A DNA stretch of 64,000 bases from CALESS01 sp964405455 (GTDB taxonomy: Bacteria > Chloroflexota > Anaerolineae > Anaerolineales > Anaerolineaceae). A program made the position numbers and the translations under genes. Positions 33,836-43,392 of this stretch are shown in pieces. The first letter of the stretch is position 1. Each line of letters begins with the position of its first letter. The notes under the pieces were generated by a model. That model had not been told where the DNA came from. It saw nothing but the letters and a program-made list of their open reading frames with translations, and ran no database searches. The stretch is taken from the NCBI GenBank assembly GCA_964405455.1, contig CAYOOA010000002.1:44461-108460 (forward strand), in the 5' to 3' direction.

Positions 33836-36800
33836 TCAGGGACAGGTTTTTCGAAATTCAGCTCCCGGGAAATAGGCCGCCCACTCAACGGAATTGAAAT
33901 TGCGCCCTGCCAGTATGCAGGCTGTGCTGCGCACCTTTGCCAGGTCCAACGGCCAGAGGCGGATCTCTCCTTCCAGTTCGCCGGTAGCCAGCCAGTTGCT
34001 GTCCTGGCTGACGGCCAGGCTGTAGACCACCCGGGGGGTGCGCAGGATCAGTGAAGCCGCCGATGGGTCCGGGCTGGAAAGATCCCAAACCCGGACTGTT
34101 TGATCTTTGGCTGCCGTGATAATATAGCGCGAATCGGGGGTGTAGGTCAGGGTATTAATTTCATTTGTGTGTCCGCGCAGGGTGAAAGCTGGCTGGTTGC
34201 TGTTGGATTGTAAATCCCAGATCCAGACCATGCCATAATCGCCAGCCACGGCCAACCAGCGGCCATCCGGGCTGAGGCCCAGGATATACACCAACCCCTG
34301 ACTTCCGGCCAGTTTGCGCGGTTCAGCTGAAGGATCACTCATCCTCCACGTACGCACATCCGTATCACACACTGCCGCCAGGGTGGAGCCATCTCTACTA
34401 AAGGCCAGCGGACCAGTGCAATTTTCCAACTCATAGGCTGCCTTTGTCAGCCCAGCCCCTTTCAAATCCCAAAGGCGAACAAACCAATCCCAGCCGCCGG
34501 TTGCCAGCCAACGCCCATCCGGGCTGAGCCCCAGGAATTGAATTCCATTTTGGTGAGCCAGCACAGATACGCCGCTTGATTTGACATCCGCCGCCGTCAG
34601 ATCGTAACTCCGCAAAGTGCCATCCTGGCTGATCACATATAACCAGCGCCCGTCGTTTGAAAAGCGGGTTCCAACCACCGGGTCAGCAAAACCACTCAGC
34701 TTCCAAAGCAGTGGATCCAGCGGAGCCGTCAGGTCGTACACCGATACCTGGCCGTCAAAGCCGGCGGTTGCCAGGCGGGTTTGATCTGCATTCAGGCTGA
34801 AGGAGTAAATGGATTTTGTATGGTCTTTCCATGTTTCCAACCGCAGATTGGTTTTAAGATCCCACACCCCAACAGTGCCATCCGCCCCGGCTGAATAAAG
34901 TTTTAAGCCGTCCAGGGCGAAGGCCAGGTCATTAATCCCGACTGTGTGACCCTGCAGAAGGATCGGCAGGCTGAGCGGCGAGGCGGCAGTTAAATCCCAA
35001 CGCCGGATCGAGGCATCGTCGCTGGAGGAATAAAGATAATGGCTGTTGGAGGTGATAACGGCTGCCGTCACCACGGAATCATGTCCGCTGAATACCATAC
35101 CCGGGACTGCACTGTCCGTTGCTAAAGGCCAGACCCGAATATTGTGATCCAGGCTAAAGGAGATCAACCATTTTCCATCCGGGCTGATCTTTACACCCCA
35201 GATATCATCCGTGTGGCCGCTGAAAGTCAGGCTTGAATCCTGGATGGAAACCGCTTTCAAATCCCAGCGCCGCAGGGTGGCATCCCCGCTGCCGCTAACC
35301 AGCCAGCGCGAATCCGGGCTGAATACCAGGTGACCGATGTACTGACTGTGCCCGCTTAGCAGGATGGGGGACCCTGCCAGATCTGGGGCAGTCAAGTCCC
35401 ACAGGTGAACCAGGTCGTCCTCTCCACCGGTAGCCGCCCAGTGCCCATCCGGACTGATTGCCGTTGCATAAACGGCGGATTCATGACCTGGCAATATTCG
35501 CATGGAAGCCTGTGGATCCTGCGACTTTAAATCCCACAGGCGGACTTCGCCACCACTGTCCCCTGTCAGCAGCCAGCGGTCGTCCTGGCTGAGCGCCATG
35601 GCAAAGATCGGTTTTTGATGACCTTTCAAAGCCAATTCGGGTGAAGCAACGGAGCCCCTGGCAAAATTCCAGATCGCCAGGCTGCCGTCGGCGCAACCGG
35701 TTATTACCCGGCTGCCATCCCCGGAAACGGAGATGATTTGCACCTTACCGGCATTTGGATTGGCCGTCAAGACAGTCAGCGCCGGGTCTGCAGCGGACAA
35801 ATCCCAACGCCGGACAGAACCATCATAACTGGCAGAGTAAAGATGGCGGCCGTCCGGGGTAAATACAAGACCGCTGATGAAATCGGTGTGCCCACTCAGG
35901 CTGATCGGGTTTGCCTGTGGATCGGAGGCTTGTAAATCCCAGACCTTGATTGGCTCATTCAGTGCGGCGGAAGCCAACCAGCGATTATCCGGGCTGAGCG
36001 ACAGCACATAAATCGAATGATCCTGGTGCAGCAGGGGTAACCCTCCGGTACCGGTAATGCTTTGCCATAGTGAATTGGCCAGGAAGAGCCCTTCCGGATC
36101 CGCACTGGACTTAGCCAGGTCATTGGCTTCAATGGCCAGCAGCAGGCTGCGTTGGGGAGAATTCTCCAGCAAAGCGTTCTGCGAAAGGGCAGAAAGTTGG
36201 CGGGCATTCGAATGTTGGACTTCCAGTTCAGCCCGCGCCCGTTCCGCTTCCGCGGTAGCCTGTTGGGCGACCGCCTGGGTGCTGGCAGCCTCCGCAGTGG
36301 CGGCGTTCCTTGCTGCCTGCCGCCCGTTATTTAAGGCGGAGATCATCAGAATGACCGCCAGGACGACCAGCAATCCGACCCCGCCCAGGGCAGCTGTCAG
36401 ATACACCGCCCGGCGCTTAAGCTGGGCTGCTGAGCGGGCTTCATTTTCCGCCTTTTGCCGCTCCGCTTCAGCCAGTTTTTGGGCTGCTTCCAGTTCACGC
36501 TGCTGTTGTTCTTCACGCTGGCGCTGCTCACGCTCCACCAGGTGGGTGGACTCTGCCAGGAATTCCGCTTCCAGTGGGTTAAGTCCCTCCGGATTGGTCC
36601 TGGCCCATTCCTGTGCCTCCGCCAGCCGGACACCCCGGTACAGTAAGCCTTCGTCTTTCATCAAGCGTTGCCATTCGGCAGATGCCTCAGTCAATCGGCG
36701 CTGGATGCGCAACCCGGTTCGATTTTCATCAATCCAGCCCCTTAGCCGCGGCCATTCGCGAATCAGGGCTTCATGCGCCACCTGGACTGTGCCCTCTTCA

Positions 36801-38992
36801 ACCGTGACCAGGCGTGCATCCACCAGAAGATCAAGAACCTCCTGGCGGGATTCATCTCCCGCAGTCCCGGTCAGCAATTCATCCAAAGCTGCCTTGCGGC
36901 GGGTTTCCTGCACACCCTCACTAACACTGGTCAGGCGCAGGAAGATATTCCGGGCGACAAGCTGCTGGCTGGCAGACAGGCGCTGGGTCAGGATCCACTC
37001 GGCTGTGCGGGCGATGGCACCTTTGACACCACCTGCTTCATGGTAGGACACCATCAACATGGTGTGCCCGCTCCGTCGATTCCAGGTTTCCAGCAGGGCA
37101 TGTGACAGAAGCGGTAAAGCGCCGGGTTCGCTGCCAGCATCCTCAATCATCAAATCCACCAGGCCGGGTTCAAATCGCCAACCTCCCTTGCGTGCCGGTA
37201 ATTCAATCGCCCGGCGTAGTTCTTCCGGCGACATCGGCCCGATGTATTCCTGGTGGCTTGATATGGCAGCCCGTAAATCATCAAATTGGGCACATTCGGC
37301 ATAGAAATCCGCCCGCAGAACCAACACGAGCATCAACGAACCTTTCGTCTCCGGCCCTCCCGCATTCAGTAATATGCGAATAAATGCCGCGCGCTCCTCT
37401 GCAGAATCGCACAGAGTGAAAAGTTCCTCGAATTGATCCACAATCAGCAGCACTCCACCAGCATTGGCGGCAGCAGCATCCTGGCTGGCCGCCAACGACA
37501 GGCTGCCCGGATCCTGGCGGAGATTTTCTGCCAGTGCCCGCGCCTGGTCCGGTCCTTGATTACGGGTAAAACTGGCTGCCAGGGTTTCCAGAGGGTGTTC
37601 CCCAGGTGTGATGATATGAACCGGCCAACCAACTGATCCGCGCGGGGTCAGGGGTACCTCTGTCAAGACCTTGTTCCCCTTGAGCACAGGGATCAACCCG
37701 GCTTGTACCAGGGAGGATTTGCCACTCCCGGACGCGCCGATGATGGTCAGAAAATGACAGCCTTGCAGGCGTTCAATCAAGCGAGCGGTCAGCACCTCCC
37801 GACCATAAAACCAATCCGCGTCAGCCTCACCAAAGGATTGCAATCCTTTGTAGGGCGGCTCGCCTGGAGCAGGCGGCTTGCGCAGTGGGATTGTGGGCAG
37901 CGGTTCGGAGGTGGCAGAAGGCCGCCCCGCCTGAAGGACCGACAAGACCTGGTCCACTTTCCCTTCAATCCGATCAGCTGTGGCCGCCAGGCGGTCAAAG
38001 CGATCCAGGATTTCGCGGTGCTGGGCCACCACCCGCGCGCAAAGCGTCTCGTAGCTCTCATTGACTGCTTTTTCCACACCTGCCATGGCAGCCAGCAAGT
38101 CAGCCATGCCGTTGGAAAACTCGGTGATGGCCCGCCCATCCCGCTCCTTGAGCAATATATCCAGGCGGGCCAGGATTTCAGACTGGCCTTCCTTGATCTC
38201 GCCCACATCCACCTGCAGTTCTTCCAAAACGATGCGATTGAAGGCCCGCCAGGCTGGTGTGCGGTGCTTCAGGTGCTCAGCAAAATGAACCATGGTCCGC
38301 GAATATAGATGCAAGCGCATGTGAGGTTCCAGGTCCGGCACCTCCTGCAGAAGCGAGCGATATTTGACTAATTGCGGAAGGATGTTTTGATCGAAAAACA
38401 GCTTTTCCAGTTCCCTTGGCGATTCAGCCCGAATAAAGGCCATGGCGCTGGCTGAAAGTTGATCAGCGGGCGGGTTGAGCGGCAGGATTTTGTCATCATC
38501 CAGTGCTTTACGCAGGGATTGCAGCAGATCTGCGATCTGGCTGCGCAGGGGATTTTCCCGGCGCCAAAGAGCTTTGCCGTGTCCGGTATCGGCATAACAT
38601 ACACCGGATGGAACATCCCGCACTGGATTGGCAGGCAAATCCGGGAAACATTCCCGGCCGCCAATATCAAACAACGCCTCGCGCAGGGCATCCCGGAAGG
38701 CAGTTTGCAGATCATGATTGATGAGCTGTTTCTCTTCCGGTTGCAGGCGGTCCACAATCTGCTTGCTGGCAGATTCAATCCCTTTTGTGGTCAAGGCTTT
38801 GATCATGGATTCCACCAGCGCAGAACCGCCCGGTAGAACCGTGGAAAGCAAACCACCCAGCATGGAACCGACCATTACACCAACCGGGCCGGCAATAACT
38901 CCGCCGGCCGTGGATACCACCACCCGCATCGTTGACCGCACTGCTTCATTCACATCACGCCTCCAAACCGGGGATGCGTTATTATTGTACAT
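33836..38992 (-). CDS. Giant nSTAND NTPase with N-terminal glycine-rich segment, TM span and 16 WD40 repeats
   Basis: A 1718-residue protein. Residues about 22-55 are hydrophobic and glycine-rich (TAGGVIAGPVGVMVGSMLGG), resembling a glycine zipper. A helical region follows to about 370. Then comes an nSTAND1 NTPase: PYKGLQSFGEADADWFYGRE, Walker A GASGSGKSS near 417-425 and Walker B VLLIVDQFEELF near 513. A charged coiled coil (about 808-860) leads into one membrane span (about 863-886, TAALGGVGLLVVLAVILM), a second coiled coil, and about 16 WD40 repeats from about 980 (KVWDL, RRWDL, RLWDL and similar). The tail AGRNFNSVEWAAYFPG-RKTCP is common in such proteins of Chloroflexota and cyanobacteria. 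STAND proteins act as signal-triggered switches; the trigger and output here are unknown. Confidence 0.85.
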   Translation of the reverse strand: MYNNNASPVWRRDVNEAVRSTMRVVVSTAGGVIAGPVGVMVGSMLGGLLSTVLPGGSALVESMIKALTTKGIESASKQIVDRLQPEEKQLINHDLQTAFRDALREALFDIGGRECFPDLPANPVRDVPSGVCYADTGHGKALWRRENPLRSQIADLLQSLRKALDDDKILPLNPPADQLSASAMAFIRAESPRELEKLFFDQNILPQLVKYRSLLQEVPDLEPHMRLHLYSRTMVHFAEHLKHRTPAWRAFNRIVLEELQVDVGEIKEGQSEILARLDILLKERDGRAITEFSNGMADLLAAMAGVEKAVNESYETLCARVVAQHREILDRFDRLAATADRIEGKVDQVLSVLQAGRPSATSEPLPTIPLRKPPAPGEPPYKGLQSFGEADADWFYGREVLTARLIERLQGCHFLTIIGASGSGKSSLVQAGLIPVLKGNKVLTEVPLTPRGSVGWPVHIITPGEHPLETLAASFTRNQGPDQARALAENLRQDPGSLSLAASQDAAAANAGGVLLIVDQFEELFTLCDSAEERAAFIRILLNAGGPETKGSLMLVLVLRADFYAECAQFDDLRAAISSHQEYIGPMSPEELRRAIELPARKGGWRFEPGLVDLMIEDAGSEPGALPLLSHALLETWNRRSGHTMLMVSYHEAGGVKGAIARTAEWILTQRLSASQQLVARNIFLRLTSVSEGVQETRRKAALDELLTGTAGDESRQEVLDLLVDARLVTVEEGTVQVAHEALIREWPRLRGWIDENRTGLRIQRRLTEASAEWQRLMKDEGLLYRGVRLAEAQEWARTNPEGLNPLEAEFLAESTHLVEREQRQREEQQQRELEAAQKLAEAERQKAENEARSAAQLKRRAVYLTAALGGVGLLVVLAVILMISALNNGRQAARNAATAEAASTQAVAQQATAEAERARAELEVQHSNARQLSALSQNALLENSPQRSLLLAIEANDLAKSSADPEGLFLANSLWQSITGTGGLPLLHQDHSIYVLSLSPDNRWLASAALNEPIKVWDLQASDPQANPISLSGHTDFISGLVFTPDGRHLYSASYDGSVRRWDLSAADPALTVLTANPNAGKVQIISVSGDGSRVITGCADGSLAIWNFARGSVASPELALKGHQKPIFAMALSQDDRWLLTGDSGGEVRLWDLKSQDPQASMRILPGHESAVYATAISPDGHWAATGGEDDLVHLWDLTAPDLAGSPILLSGHSQYIGHLVFSPDSRWLVSGSGDATLRRWDLKAVSIQDSSLTFSGHTDDIWGVKISPDGKWLISFSLDHNIRVWPLATDSAVPGMVFSGHDSVVTAAVITSNSHYLYSSSDDASIRRWDLTAASPLSLPILLQGHTVGINDLAFALDGLKLYSAGADGTVGVWDLKTNLRLETWKDHTKSIYSFSLNADQTRLATAGFDGQVSVYDLTAPLDPLLWKLSGFADPVVGTRFSNDGRWLYVISQDGTLRSYDLTAADVKSSGVSVLAHQNGIQFLGLSPDGRWLATGGWDWFVRLWDLKGAGLTKAAYELENCTGPLAFSRDGSTLAAVCDTDVRTWRMSDPSAEPRKLAGSQGLVYILGLSPDGRWLAVAGDYGMVWIWDLQSNSNQPAFTLRGHTNEINTLTYTPDSRYIITAAKDQTVRVWDLSSPDPSAASLILRTPRVVYSLAVSQDSNWLATGELEGEIRLWPLDLAKVRSTACILAGRNFNSVEWAAYFPGAEFRKTCP

Positions 38993-39058
38993 GAATCAAA
39001 TCCCTGGGGGTATTGGGAAAATGGTTAATTTCCAGGGGAATTAATGCCTTTCCAAATA

Positions 39059-39108
39059 GAAAAGCCGGGATTGGATTTTTGTGCAGAATAATCCCTCCCC
39101 GGCTTTTC
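39059..39108. terminator. Stem-loop, probable bidirectional terminator
   Basis: An 11-bp stem (39059-39069 with 39098-39108, GAAAAGCCGGG and its complement) encloses a second 5-bp pairing (39073-39077 with 39090-39094). A- and T-rich ends lie on both sides. It is between the liv operon (leftward, starting further right) and the start of the nSTAND gene. Confidence 0.65.
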
Positions 39109-39120
39109 ATATAATAAAAT

Positions 39121-39146
39121 GAAGGGTGGGCTTTTGCCCACCCTTC
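39121..39146 (-). terminator. Rho-independent terminator of the liv operon
   Basis: A perfect 11-bp stem GAAGGGTGGGC / GCCCACCCTTC with a 4-nt loop; on the minus strand it is followed by ATTTTATTATA. It lies 15 bp past the stop of livM and ends the long minus-strand run from the SDR gene to livM. Confidence 0.85.
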
Positions 39147-39161
39147 TATAATTTTCTGACT

Positions 39162-40301
39162 TTAATCCTTCTTCACCCTGATTAAGTTCAGCAGTCGCTG
39201 CCAGCCGGCGCGGATATCGTTACGGCGTGCGCGCCAGGTGCCCACCACCCCGAACGGCAGGAACATGACCAGCAGGATGTAAAGAATCCCAAAGATCAAC
39301 GGCCAGCGCGGGCCAAACCAATCATAGAAGAACTGGCCAACAATCTGCAGGATGCCCGCGCCCAGGATCGGCCCGACTAGCGTACCCATGCCGCCCAGGA
39401 TGGTGATGATCAGGGCGTTGATGGTGGTAACCGCCGAAGCCATGCTGGGAGTGGCGCCCAAATTCCAGACAGCGTTTAAAGCACCGGCCAGTCCGGCCAC
39501 CAGGCCAGAGAGGATGAAAGCAATCGAGCGGTAGGTGGCCGGATTGTAGCCGATCATGCTGACGCGGCTCTCGTTGTCACGGATGGCTACCATCACCCGC
39601 CCGGTCGGCGAATTGACCACCCGGCGCATCACCAGGAACATGATGACCAGGAAGGCCAGGGAGACGAAATAAAATGCCAGGCGGTGGGCATTCGGGTTCA
39701 TCCAATCCGGGAAGGGAACGCCGTGCAAGCCTTCATCCGCCCCGGTCCACTTGACAAAATCGGTGGCCTTGACGAGCAGGTAGAGCGCATTGGCCATTGC
39801 CAGGGTGATCATGGCGAAATAGACGCCCTTCACCCGGACCGAGACAGCCGTGAACAGCAGCCCCAGCAGGATCACGACGATCACCACGATCAGGATGCCG
39901 ACCAGGAAGATGGCAGCCTGGGTCAAATCCAGGGAGCCAATTTGCAGGTGGAGCCTGTCATTAGCCAGCCAGAGCGGAACCACGTGCTTATAGAAAATGG
40001 CCATGGCATAGGCTCCGCCGCCAAAAAAGGCGGCATGCCCAAAGGAAAGAATACCGGAATAGCCGATCAGCAGGTCGTAGCTCATGGCATAGACGGCCAG
40101 GATGAAGAACGTGATTAGTTGACTTTGCCAGAATTTTGAGGGTCCTTCGACTGCAGTACCGCCGGCAAACCAGGCAAAAACAAAGGGGAAAGCAATGAAA
40201 ATGAGTAGCACCGCCAACAGGCCGGCATCCCGTTTCAGGTTGGCCATAAATTTGCCCGGAGTTTTCGGAGCTGCAGTGGGTTGGGTGTTTTGCTCGGTCA
40301 T
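39162..40301 (-). CDS. livM: Branched-chain-type ABC importer permease LivM
   Basis: A 379-residue polytopic protein. YDLLIGYSGILSFGHAAFFGGGAY is the conserved LivM motif, and GRVMVAIRDNESRVSMIGYN is the cytoplasmic coupling loop that contacts the ATPases. The N terminus is a short Thr/Pro-rich cytoplasmic tail. It lies 2 bp after livH and is last in the operon. The family imports leucine/isoleucine/valine, but many members carry other amino acids, urea or carboxylic acids. Confidence 0.9.
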   Translation of the reverse strand: MTEQNTQPTAAPKTPGKFMANLKRDAGLLAVLLIFIAFPFVFAWFAGGTAVEGPSKFWQSQLITFFILAVYAMSYDLLIGYSGILSFGHAAFFGGGAYAMAIFYKHVVPLWLANDRLHLQIGSLDLTQAAIFLVGILIVVIVVILLGLLFTAVSVRVKGVYFAMITLAMANALYLLVKATDFVKWTGADEGLHGVPFPDWMNPNAHRLAFYFVSLAFLVIMFLVMRRVVNSPTGRVMVAIRDNESRVSMIGYNPATYRSIAFILSGLVAGLAGALNAVWNLGATPSMASAVTTINALIITILGGMGTLVGPILGAGILQIVGQFFYDWFGPRWPLIFGILYILLVMFLPFGVVGTWRARRNDIRAGWQRLLNLIRVKKD

Positions 40302-40303
40302 GG

Positions 40304-41797
40304 CTACTCCTTCTTCCCGAAAATGCCGGATGGCCGAATCAGCAGGACGATGATCATGACGATGACCGTGGAAGCCTCAGCGATGGCCGGCGACATCTTG
40401 AACTTCAGGGCGAGGAAGTCGCCAAAAGCACGCGCCATGCCAAGCAGCAGGGCACCGATGCCGGCTCCACCGTAACTGCCCATCCCGCCGATGACGACAG
40501 TGATGAACCCTTGCATCTGGTAGGCATCGCCCATGTTGGGCTGCACGGGCACAAAGGGCGCCGCCCCGATGCCTCCCAGGGCGGCCAGCCCTACACCGAT
40601 CGCAAAGACAATCGAGAAAACCCGCTTGACATTGATCCCCAGGGCCTCCACCATGTTGCGATCCTGGACGCCGGCGCGGATGATCATGCCCAGGCGGCTG
40701 TAGCGCATCAGGATGAACAAACCAATCAGCATCAGCGTCCCCAGCAATATAACAAACAGGCGGTAGCTGGGGAAGGTCACTCCCAGGATATTGATGGTGA
40801 CATTGTGGGTGCTGAACCAGGCCAGCAGGTTTTCTGCCTTACCGGGTTGCGAAAACAGGGGCGGCCGCTCCATGGCGTAGGCCACCGGATTCCAGAGCAG
40901 TTGAATGGTTTCGCGCAGCACATATGCAATACCGAGCGTCATGAGGACGATGTAGAACGGCCGGGCATACAACGGGCGAATCAGGCTGACTTCCATCAGG
41001 ATCCCCAGCCCGGTACCGACAGCCGCGCCTACCAGCAGGGCCAACACAAAGCGCAAGTCGCCGTTCATCTTCAGAACCGCGATGGCCCCGCTCTCGCGGA
41101 AAAAGACCGAGAAAACGGTCAAAACAAACAAGACAGCCAGGCGCACCCAGGGCATCCAGGTCTTGCCGGAGGACACCACCTGGGTCTTATCCCCGGGGCG
41201 GGCATTGGCCAGCGCCAGCAGCAAACCACCCAGCAGGAACAGGAAGGGACGCTTCCAGAAGACGGCCAGGGCCTCCTGCGGGGAGGCTTCGGCCAATGGA
41301 TTGCCCGCGTTCATGGTCGCCACCATGGCGGTCTTGGCCAGTCCGAGCACATCGAATTTGATTAACGCCAGGACAACCAGCCCCAGGCCGACGATCAGCA
41401 GCAGCACCCGGATGCGCTTCTGCCAGGATTGGGATAAGTTCCACTTCATTACAATGGGCTGCCAGAGGCCGGCTGTTGTGATGCCGGTCATGAATGCCAG
41501 TACCAGGGGCAGGATGCCAAACAGGAAGGTTGGGTTGGCATAGAACTGCCAGCCCATGTAAGCGCCCACCATGAACATGGCCCCATGAGCGAAATTCAAC
41601 ACATCCATCAAGCCAAAAATGATGGTCAAACCGGCAGCCACCATGAAGTAAAGCGCCCCCAGGGTGAGGCCGGAAAGCGCTGTGCGGATGAAGCTTTCCT
41701 GCCCCATAAAGCGGTATCCCAATACCAGCAATGCCAGCAGGGCAACAGCAAAGATCAGGCCGGGGATGGCTCGTTTCCATTTGGACTTCTGGATCAT
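40304..41797 (-). CDS. livH: Branched-chain-type ABC importer permease LivH with large insertion
   Basis: A 497-residue protein instead of the usual about 290-310. The conserved start (LGALYFMVAAGLTIIFGLMDVLNFAHG, residues about 47-71) is followed by an insertion of about 140-150 residues (about 95-245) with two or three extra hydrophobic segments. The LivH core then resumes at ILMEVSLIRPLYARP (about 266) and ends with IAEASTVIVMIIVLLIRPSG. No stop or frameshift is seen, so the insertion appears genuine. The start overlaps the livF stop by 4 bp. It pairs with LivM to form the channel. Confidence 0.88.
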   Translation of the reverse strand: MIQKSKWKRAIPGLIFAVALLALLVLGYRFMGQESFIRTALSGLTLGALYFMVAAGLTIIFGLMDVLNFAHGAMFMVGAYMGWQFYANPTFLFGILPLVLAFMTGITTAGLWQPIVMKWNLSQSWQKRIRVLLLIVGLGLVVLALIKFDVLGLAKTAMVATMNAGNPLAEASPQEALAVFWKRPFLFLLGGLLLALANARPGDKTQVVSSGKTWMPWVRLAVLFVLTVFSVFFRESGAIAVLKMNGDLRFVLALLVGAAVGTGLGILMEVSLIRPLYARPFYIVLMTLGIAYVLRETIQLLWNPVAYAMERPPLFSQPGKAENLLAWFSTHNVTINILGVTFPSYRLFVILLGTLMLIGLFILMRYSRLGMIIRAGVQDRNMVEALGINVKRVFSIVFAIGVGLAALGGIGAAPFVPVQPNMGDAYQMQGFITVVIGGMGSYGGAGIGALLLGMARAFGDFLALKFKMSPAIAEASTVIVMIIVLLIRPSGIFGKKE

Positions 41798-42522
41798 TTT
41801 TCACCTCCGGTCGGGGCAATGCGGACGCCGAGGTAGCGCTGGATTAACTCATGATTGGTGACAAGATCGGCCATTTTACCGTTCTCCACGGTCCGGCCGT
41901 CATCAATGATGTAGTAAAAATCGCCCAATTGGCTGGCCATAATGAAATTCTGCTCCACCAGCAGGATCGTGGTGGTCTTGCTCAATTCCTTGATGGCAGT
42001 CATCATTTGCTCAATCAGGATGGGCGCCAGGCCTTCGCTGGGTTCATCAATCAACAGCAGCTTATTATCCGGCACCAGGGCGCGAGCTACGGCCAGCATT
42101 TGCTGCTGCCCACCCGAGAGATGGTTGCCCGGCAGCCGGTACAACCGCTTCAGGTCCGGGAAGAGGCCAAAAATAAAATCCGCCTTGCGCTCCAGGTCGC
42201 CGCGTTTCTTTTCGGCAATTTTCAGGTTTTCCATCACCGAGAGGTTGCGGAAAACAGCCCGATGCTCCGGGACGTAACCGATCCCGTAATTGGCAATATC
42301 GTAGGCACGTTTGCCCTGAACTTCCACTCCGTCGAAGATTACTTTGCCAAAGCGCGGCGGAGTCAGGCCCAGGATGGATTTGAGGGTCGTAGTCTTTCCA
42401 GCGCCGTTGCGCCCGAGCAGGACCGTGATGCGGTCGCGGGGTACGCTGATGGATACGCCTTCCAGGATGTGAAACTGGCCGATAAAGGTATGGATGGCAT
42501 CAAGCGTCAGGATGTTATCCAC
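41794..42522 (-). CDS. livF: Branched-chain-type ABC importer ATPase LivF
   Basis: A 242-residue ATPase. Walker A is GRNGAGKTT, the signature LSGGQQQM, Walker B LLLIDEPSEGLAP and the switch His is replaced in VEQN, as normal for LivF. The start codon is GTG at 42522, directly abutting the TGA of livG (no gap), so translation is coupled. It overlaps livH by 4 bp. Together with LivG it powers the importer. Confidence 0.92.
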   Translation of the reverse strand: MDNILTLDAIHTFIGQFHILEGVSISVPRDRITVLLGRNGAGKTTTLKSILGLTPPRFGKVIFDGVEVQGKRAYDIANYGIGYVPEHRAVFRNLSVMENLKIAEKKRGDLERKADFIFGLFPDLKRLYRLPGNHLSGGQQQMLAVARALVPDNKLLLIDEPSEGLAPILIEQMMTAIKELSKTTTILLVEQNFIMASQLGDFYYIIDDGRTVENGKMADLVTNHELIQRYLGVRIAPTGGEK

Positions 42523-43314
42523 TCATGCCTCCTGCTTGCGGGTGATATCCCCGTACAGAGCGCCGAGGTAGGCATCCTGGACGGACTGGGTATTGGAAAT
42601 CTCGCGCGGTGTCCCCTCGGCGAGCACGTTCCCCAAGTGCATAACCGTAATGCGGTCTGAGATGCTCATGACCATATCCATGCGGTGTTCCACCAGCACA
42701 ATGGTCTTGGTTCCCAGGCGGCGAATTTTCATGATAATTTCCAGCAAAGCCGGCACCTGTTCGCTGGACATGCCCGCCGTGGGTTCATCCAACAACAGCA
42801 GCGCCGGATCAGAGGCCAGCATGATGGCGATTTCCAGCTTGCGTTTTTCTCCATGCGAAAGATTCAACGCCAGCGCGCTCTCCCGCCCGTTCAAACCAAC
42901 CAGGTCAATCACCTCTTCAGCTCTTGAAATATAGGACGAAAAATCATCAGCTGATCTGAAAAAACGGAGATTATCCCGACCCATAGCCTGGGCGGATAGC
43001 CGGATGTTTTCCAGCACGCTGAGGGTTGGGAAGATGTTCGTGATTTGAAATGACCTGCCAATGCCTTCATGGGCAATCCGATGCACCGGCAAGTGGGTGA
43101 TGTTGCGGCCTCGAAAGAGAACCTCTCCCCGGGTCGGGCGGAGGACACCTGAGATCATGTTGAACAGGGTTGTCTTTCCGGCGCCATTCGGGCCGATGAT
43201 TGAGTGCAGGCTGTGCTCCTGGATGGCAATACTGACGTCATCCACTGCAACCAATCCGCCAAATTCCTTGCGGAGATGTCTCGCTTCCAGAAGGGGGTTC
43301 TTTTCAGACTCCAT
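42523..43314 (-). CDS. livG: Branched-chain-type ABC importer ATPase LivG
   Basis: A 263-residue ATPase. Walker A is GPNGAGKTT, the signature LSHGEKRK and Walker B LLLLDEPTAGMSSEQ, the typical LivG set, including the VEHRMD switch region. It is separated from the binding-protein gene upstream by 78 bp holding a strong stem-loop, and abuts livF directly. Confidence 0.92.
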   Translation of the reverse strand: MESEKNPLLEARHLRKEFGGLVAVDDVSIAIQEHSLHSIIGPNGAGKTTLFNMISGVLRPTRGEVLFRGRNITHLPVHRIAHEGIGRSFQITNIFPTLSVLENIRLSAQAMGRDNLRFFRSADDFSSYISRAEEVIDLVGLNGRESALALNLSHGEKRKLEIAIMLASDPALLLLDEPTAGMSSEQVPALLEIIMKIRRLGTKTIVLVEHRMDMVMSISDRITVMHLGNVLAEGTPREISNTQSVQDAYLGALYGDITRKQEA

Positions 43315-43338
43315 CGGGGTATCCTTCAGTAAATGATG

Positions 43339-43370
43339 GGTAGGTAAGGGTATTGCTACCCTTACCTACC
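43339..43370 (-). ncRNA. Intercistronic stem-loop between livK-like and livG
   Basis: A perfect 14-bp stem (43339-43352 with 43357-43370) and the loop GCAA on the minus strand, a very stable GNRA tetraloop. No U-run follows, so it is more likely a 3'-end stabiliser for the binding-protein mRNA, or a partial terminator, than a full stop. Its position mirrors the stem-loop after the BMP gene at 30951. Confidence 0.7.
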
Positions 43371-43392
43371 AGGGTTTCAATCGTGTGGGTTG

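Noticed and set aside
36057..37046. A 329-codon plus-strand frame opposite the nSTAND gene
   Set aside because: Ser/Arg-rich translation typical of the complement of a coding strand; the sense frame is clearly nSTAND/WD40.
33836..38992. Part of a larger antiphage defence island
   Set aside because: No restriction-modification, CRISPR, toxin-antitoxin or integrase genes flank it; the neighbours are an importer and a flavoprotein gene.
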